From Sphingobacterium chuzhouense (lineage in GTDB: Bacteria; Bacteroidota; Bacteroidia; Sphingobacteriales; Sphingobacteriaceae), in contig NZ_JACNYL010000007.1 in assembly GCF_014692525.1 (NCBI RefSeq), forward strand, positions 1-64,000: 64,000 nt of DNA, given 5' to 3'. Numbering within the stretch: the stretch's first letter is position 1; every line of letters starts with the position of its first letter. The notes under the pieces were generated by a model that was not told where the DNA came from, ran no database searches, and saw only the letters and a program-made list of their open reading frames with translations. Positions 61,521 to 64,000 of this stretch are shown here, in pieces. The position numbers were made by a program, and so were the translations under genes.

Positions 61521-64000
61521 ATGATGAAGAAAATAATATCATTAATAAGTTGCAAACTGATGCTTTGTGGCCTATTGTGCAACAGTTTGGCGTATGCCCA
61601 GCAAACGTCAGGTTCAATTCCGATTTCCGGAAAAGTCGTCAATCAACAAAATGAAGTATTGGAGGGAGTAAGTGTATCTGTTAAAGATCGAGCTATTGCT
61701 GCGAAGACTGATGCGGAGGGCTTGTTTTCTTTGTCTATAGAGAGTGAGGAAGCTGTTCTAGTGTTTTCCTTTTTAGGCTACGACAGACTGGAAATAAAGG
61801 TAGGGCAGAAACGTTTTTTTAATGTGGTCCTAGCGACCAAATCCACCACATTGGATGATGTGGTGGTCATCGGTTATGGAGAAACTACCCGGCGAGATGT
61901 GACCGGGTCGGTAGGTTCTGTTAATATGAAAGATTTGGCTCAGGCGCCCGTAAAATCCTTTGATGAAGCTTTAGCCGGTCGGGTAGCAGGTGTAACCGTA
62001 ACGGCAAGTGATGGACAGCCTGGATCAAATACCAACATCGTAATACGCGGATCTGGTTCGATCACGCAAAACACCGCACCGCTTTATGTGGTTGATGGAT
62101 TCCCTTTAGAAGATGCCAATAGTAACAGCATCAATCCCGGAGATATTGAATCTATTGAAATACTCAAAGATGCTTCGGCAACCGCAATATATGGAGCGCG
62201 AGGTGCAAACGGTGTGATTATGATCACGACGAAAAAAGGAGTGGCTGGAAAACCAGTGGTAAATTATAATGCATACGGTGGTTTTGCCGAAAACCCGAAA
62301 CCTCTTAAATTAATGGGGGCTTATGAATTCGTAAAGTATCAGTATGAACTGGAGCCTCAGTTTACGACTGATTATTATTTGGTGGGACGTACATTGGAAA
62401 GTTACCGGGACGAGCCGAGTATAGATTTACAGGATCAGATCTATAAACAAGCATTTGTGCACAACCATGAATTGTCTGTGCGGGGCGGTAGTGGAGGTAC
62501 GACCTATTCACTTTCGGGGAACTTATTGAAAAATAATGGATTGGTCACCAATTCGGGATTTGATAGAAAACAGTTGCGATTCCAGTTTGACCAACAATTG
62601 GGTAAGAAGCTTAAAATAGGAACGATCGCAAATTATAGTGCAAATAAAACGTACGGTATTATCGTTGGCGAACCGTCGATGCGAATCACATACAGCGGTT
62701 TAAGCTTACTGGCTTCCGTATGGGGATTTCGACCCATACAAGGCGTAAACGAATCGCTTCTGGAAGACCTGTTTGATCCGACGGCTCCCGAAAATGACTT
62801 TAGGGTAAACCCCATTTTATCGACCCAAAATGAACTTCGGGAAACGTTTGCGAATACACTGACGCTAAATGGATATGCCGAATATTCCTTTAATCCGAAT
62901 CTAGTTTTCAGATCTTCGGCTGCTTACACCAATGTGATGGTTCGGCAAGATATGTTTTTTAATTCCCTAACAGCAAACGGAAACATAAGGCGTAACGAAG
63001 GTGTAAACGGTTCTATTGCGTTTCGCCCGAGAACGACTTGGGTGAATGAAAATATTCTTACCTATAAAAAGTCCTTCAAACAAGGGCATACACTCAATGC
63101 TGTCGGTGGTTTTTCTTTGCAGCAATACGATAGTGGAGACTACGGTTTCCAGGGATTGAATGTGTTAAATGAATCACTCGGGATAGATGGATTGGATGAA
63201 GCCGGAACGAATGTTGGATTCTCATCATCTTCTAGATGGGCTTTGATGTCGTTTTTAGGAAGATTCAACTATGGATATAAAAACAAATATAGATTAACCT
63301 CTTCCTTTAGGTATGACGGCTCTTCAAAATTTGCACCGGGTAAGCGGTGGGCCTTTTTTCCGTCAGCAGCATTTGCCTGGACCGTGTCAGAAGAAGATTT
63401 TTTAAAAGACGTTTCTTTCTTGCATAATGCCAAAATAAGAACGAGTTATGGGGCTACTGGGAATAACCGGGTATCAGATTTTCCGTACATAACACAGTTA
63501 AGTATTCCCAGATTTGGGGGGTATTCCTTTAATAATGCTGCTCCTACACGTGGAGCATTGCTTTTGCAATATGGTAATCCCGATTTAACATGGGAAACGA
63601 CTGTCCAAAGCAATATCGGTTTAGATCTCTCCTTTTGGGAAGGAAGAATTGAATTTGTAGCAGATGTCTATAGAAGAAATACAAAAGATTTATTGTTAGA
63701 CGCGACACTTCCATACGCTACCGGGTTGACGAGCAGCGCCACTAACTTGGCTACGGCTTACAAGAACATTGGAGAGTTACGTAATCAGGGTTTGGAGCTG
63801 ACGTTAAATACAACCAATATCGATAATGGCAGATTTAAATGGAGTACAAATTTCAATATCAGTTTTAATCAAAATAAAATTATCGCCCTCAACGAAAACC
63901 AAACAGCTTTACTGAGCCCGGTAGCATTTGATACCGATTTTAGAAATGTGTTCCCTTACATTTCTGTTGTAGGAGGCCCTTTGGCGCAGATGTACGGATT
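61521..64000 (+). CDS. SusC-family TonB-dependent outer-membrane transporter 4, cut by the right edge
   Basis: The frame opens at ATG 61521 (or the next ATG) and stays open to the window end, giving 826 codons. It has a signal peptide (MLCGLLCNSLAYAQQ), a carboxypeptidase-regulatory-like domain (ISGKVVNQQNEVLEGVSVSV), DDVVVIGYGETTRRDVTGSV, a plug (IVIRGSGSITQNTAPLYVVD, YGARGANGVIMITTKKG) and the first two-thirds of the barrel. It follows the third susD by 60 bases, so two adjacent uptake systems or one compound operon are possible. Confidence 0.93.
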   Translation, partial: MMKKIISLISCKLMLCGLLCNSLAYAQQTSGSIPISGKVVNQQNEVLEGVSVSVKDRAIAAKTDAEGLFSLSIESEEAVLVFSFLGYDRLEIKVGQKRFFNVVLATKSTTLDDVVVIGYGETTRRDVTGSVGSVNMKDLAQAPVKSFDEALAGRVAGVTVTASDGQPGSNTNIVIRGSGSITQNTAPLYVVDGFPLEDANSNSINPGDIESIEILKDASATAIYGARGANGVIMITTKKGVAGKPVVNYNAYGGFAENPKPLKLMGAYEFVKYQYELEPQFTTDYYLVGRTLESYRDEPSIDLQDQIYKQAFVHNHELSVRGGSGGTTYSLSGNLLKNNGLVTNSGFDRKQLRFQFDQQLGKKLKIGTIANYSANKTYGIIVGEPSMRITYSGLSLLASVWGFRPIQGVNESLLEDLFDPTAPENDFRVNPILSTQNELRETFANTLTLNGYAEYSFNPNLVFRSSAAYTNVMVRQDMFFNSLTANGNIRRNEGVNGSIAFRPRTTWVNENILTYKKSFKQGHTLNAVGGFSLQQYDSGDYGFQGLNVLNESLGIDGLDEAGTNVGFSSSSRWALMSFLGRFNYGYKNKYRLTSSFRYDGSSKFAPGKRWAFFPSAAFAWTVSEEDFLKDVSFLHNAKIRTSYGATGNNRVSDFPYITQLSIPRFGGYSFNNAAPTRGALLLQYGNPDLTWETTVQSNIGLDLSFWEGRIEFVADVYRRNTKDLLLDATLPYATGLTSSATNLATAYKNIGELRNQGLELTLNTTNIDNGRFKWSTNFNISFNQNKIIALNENQTALLSPVAFDTDFRNVFPYISVVGGPLAQMYG

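Overview
The window reads as chromosome of a Bacteroidota bacterium, most likely of the family Sphingobacteriaceae. It holds four SusC-type TonB-dependent transporters (three followed by SusD lipoproteins), and its core genes carry the family's usual features. Upstream regions repeatedly show the Bacteroidota promoter pattern (TTTG or TTG at about -33, roughly 17-22 bases, then TAnnTTTG at -7). Lipoprotein signals of the form L-x-S-C are common. No CRISPR array, insertion sequence or rRNA operon was seen; one tRNA gene is present.

Layout: 0-11 kb is housekeeping: a DsbD-like thiol-redox pair (the first gene runs off the left edge), birA, rsfS-ftsH with a LUD protein and a rhomboid protease, a YifB/ComM ATPase, a YtxH/holin-X envelope-stress cluster, a GDP-L-fucose synthase and trmB. 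From 10.2 to 17.3 kb lie an RDD protein and, divergent from it, a tightly overlapping operon SpoIIM - membrane protein - DUF4129 - DUF4350 - MoxR ATPase - DUF58. hflX-lipB-queD follow on the minus strand, then an ECF sigma factor with a small membrane partner whose 3' end looks frameshifted.

From 20.9 to 27.8 kb is an accessory-looking block: a CI-type regulator with a cluster of operator-like inverted repeats, an unknown gene, a large SWIM-SNF2 helicase, a structured intergenic segment that also encodes a possible 46-residue peptide, and a 597-residue protein that looks like a duplicated nucleotidyltransferase-like/HEPN unit. That last gene is divergent from a small XRE regulator, with two matched operator-like sites between them. 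recG follows, its start codon buried in a perfect hairpin, then a lipoprotein, an EamA permease, ridA and a 44-residue membrane microprotein.

From 32.0 to 54.3 kb is the most coherent system: nagA, a DigH-like family-10 (GHL10) lipoprotein, a NamZ/DUF1343 exo-muramidase, two SusC/SusD pairs, a surface lipoprotein, a second GHL10 lipoprotein, a metallophosphoesterase-PQQ propeller fusion, murQ and a sodium:solute symporter. Together this reads as a polysaccharide-utilisation-type locus for peptidoglycan glycan strands (MurNAc/GlcNAc). nagA and both susC genes share one promoter architecture (TTTG-N19-TAnnTTAG), and the two susC genes also share a near-identical upstream block and an identical terminator hairpin. 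A MurNAc kinase is not in the window. After an unusual tRNA-Val(GAC) with C at position 33 come a putative porin, a third SusC/SusD pair and a fourth susC cut by the right edge.
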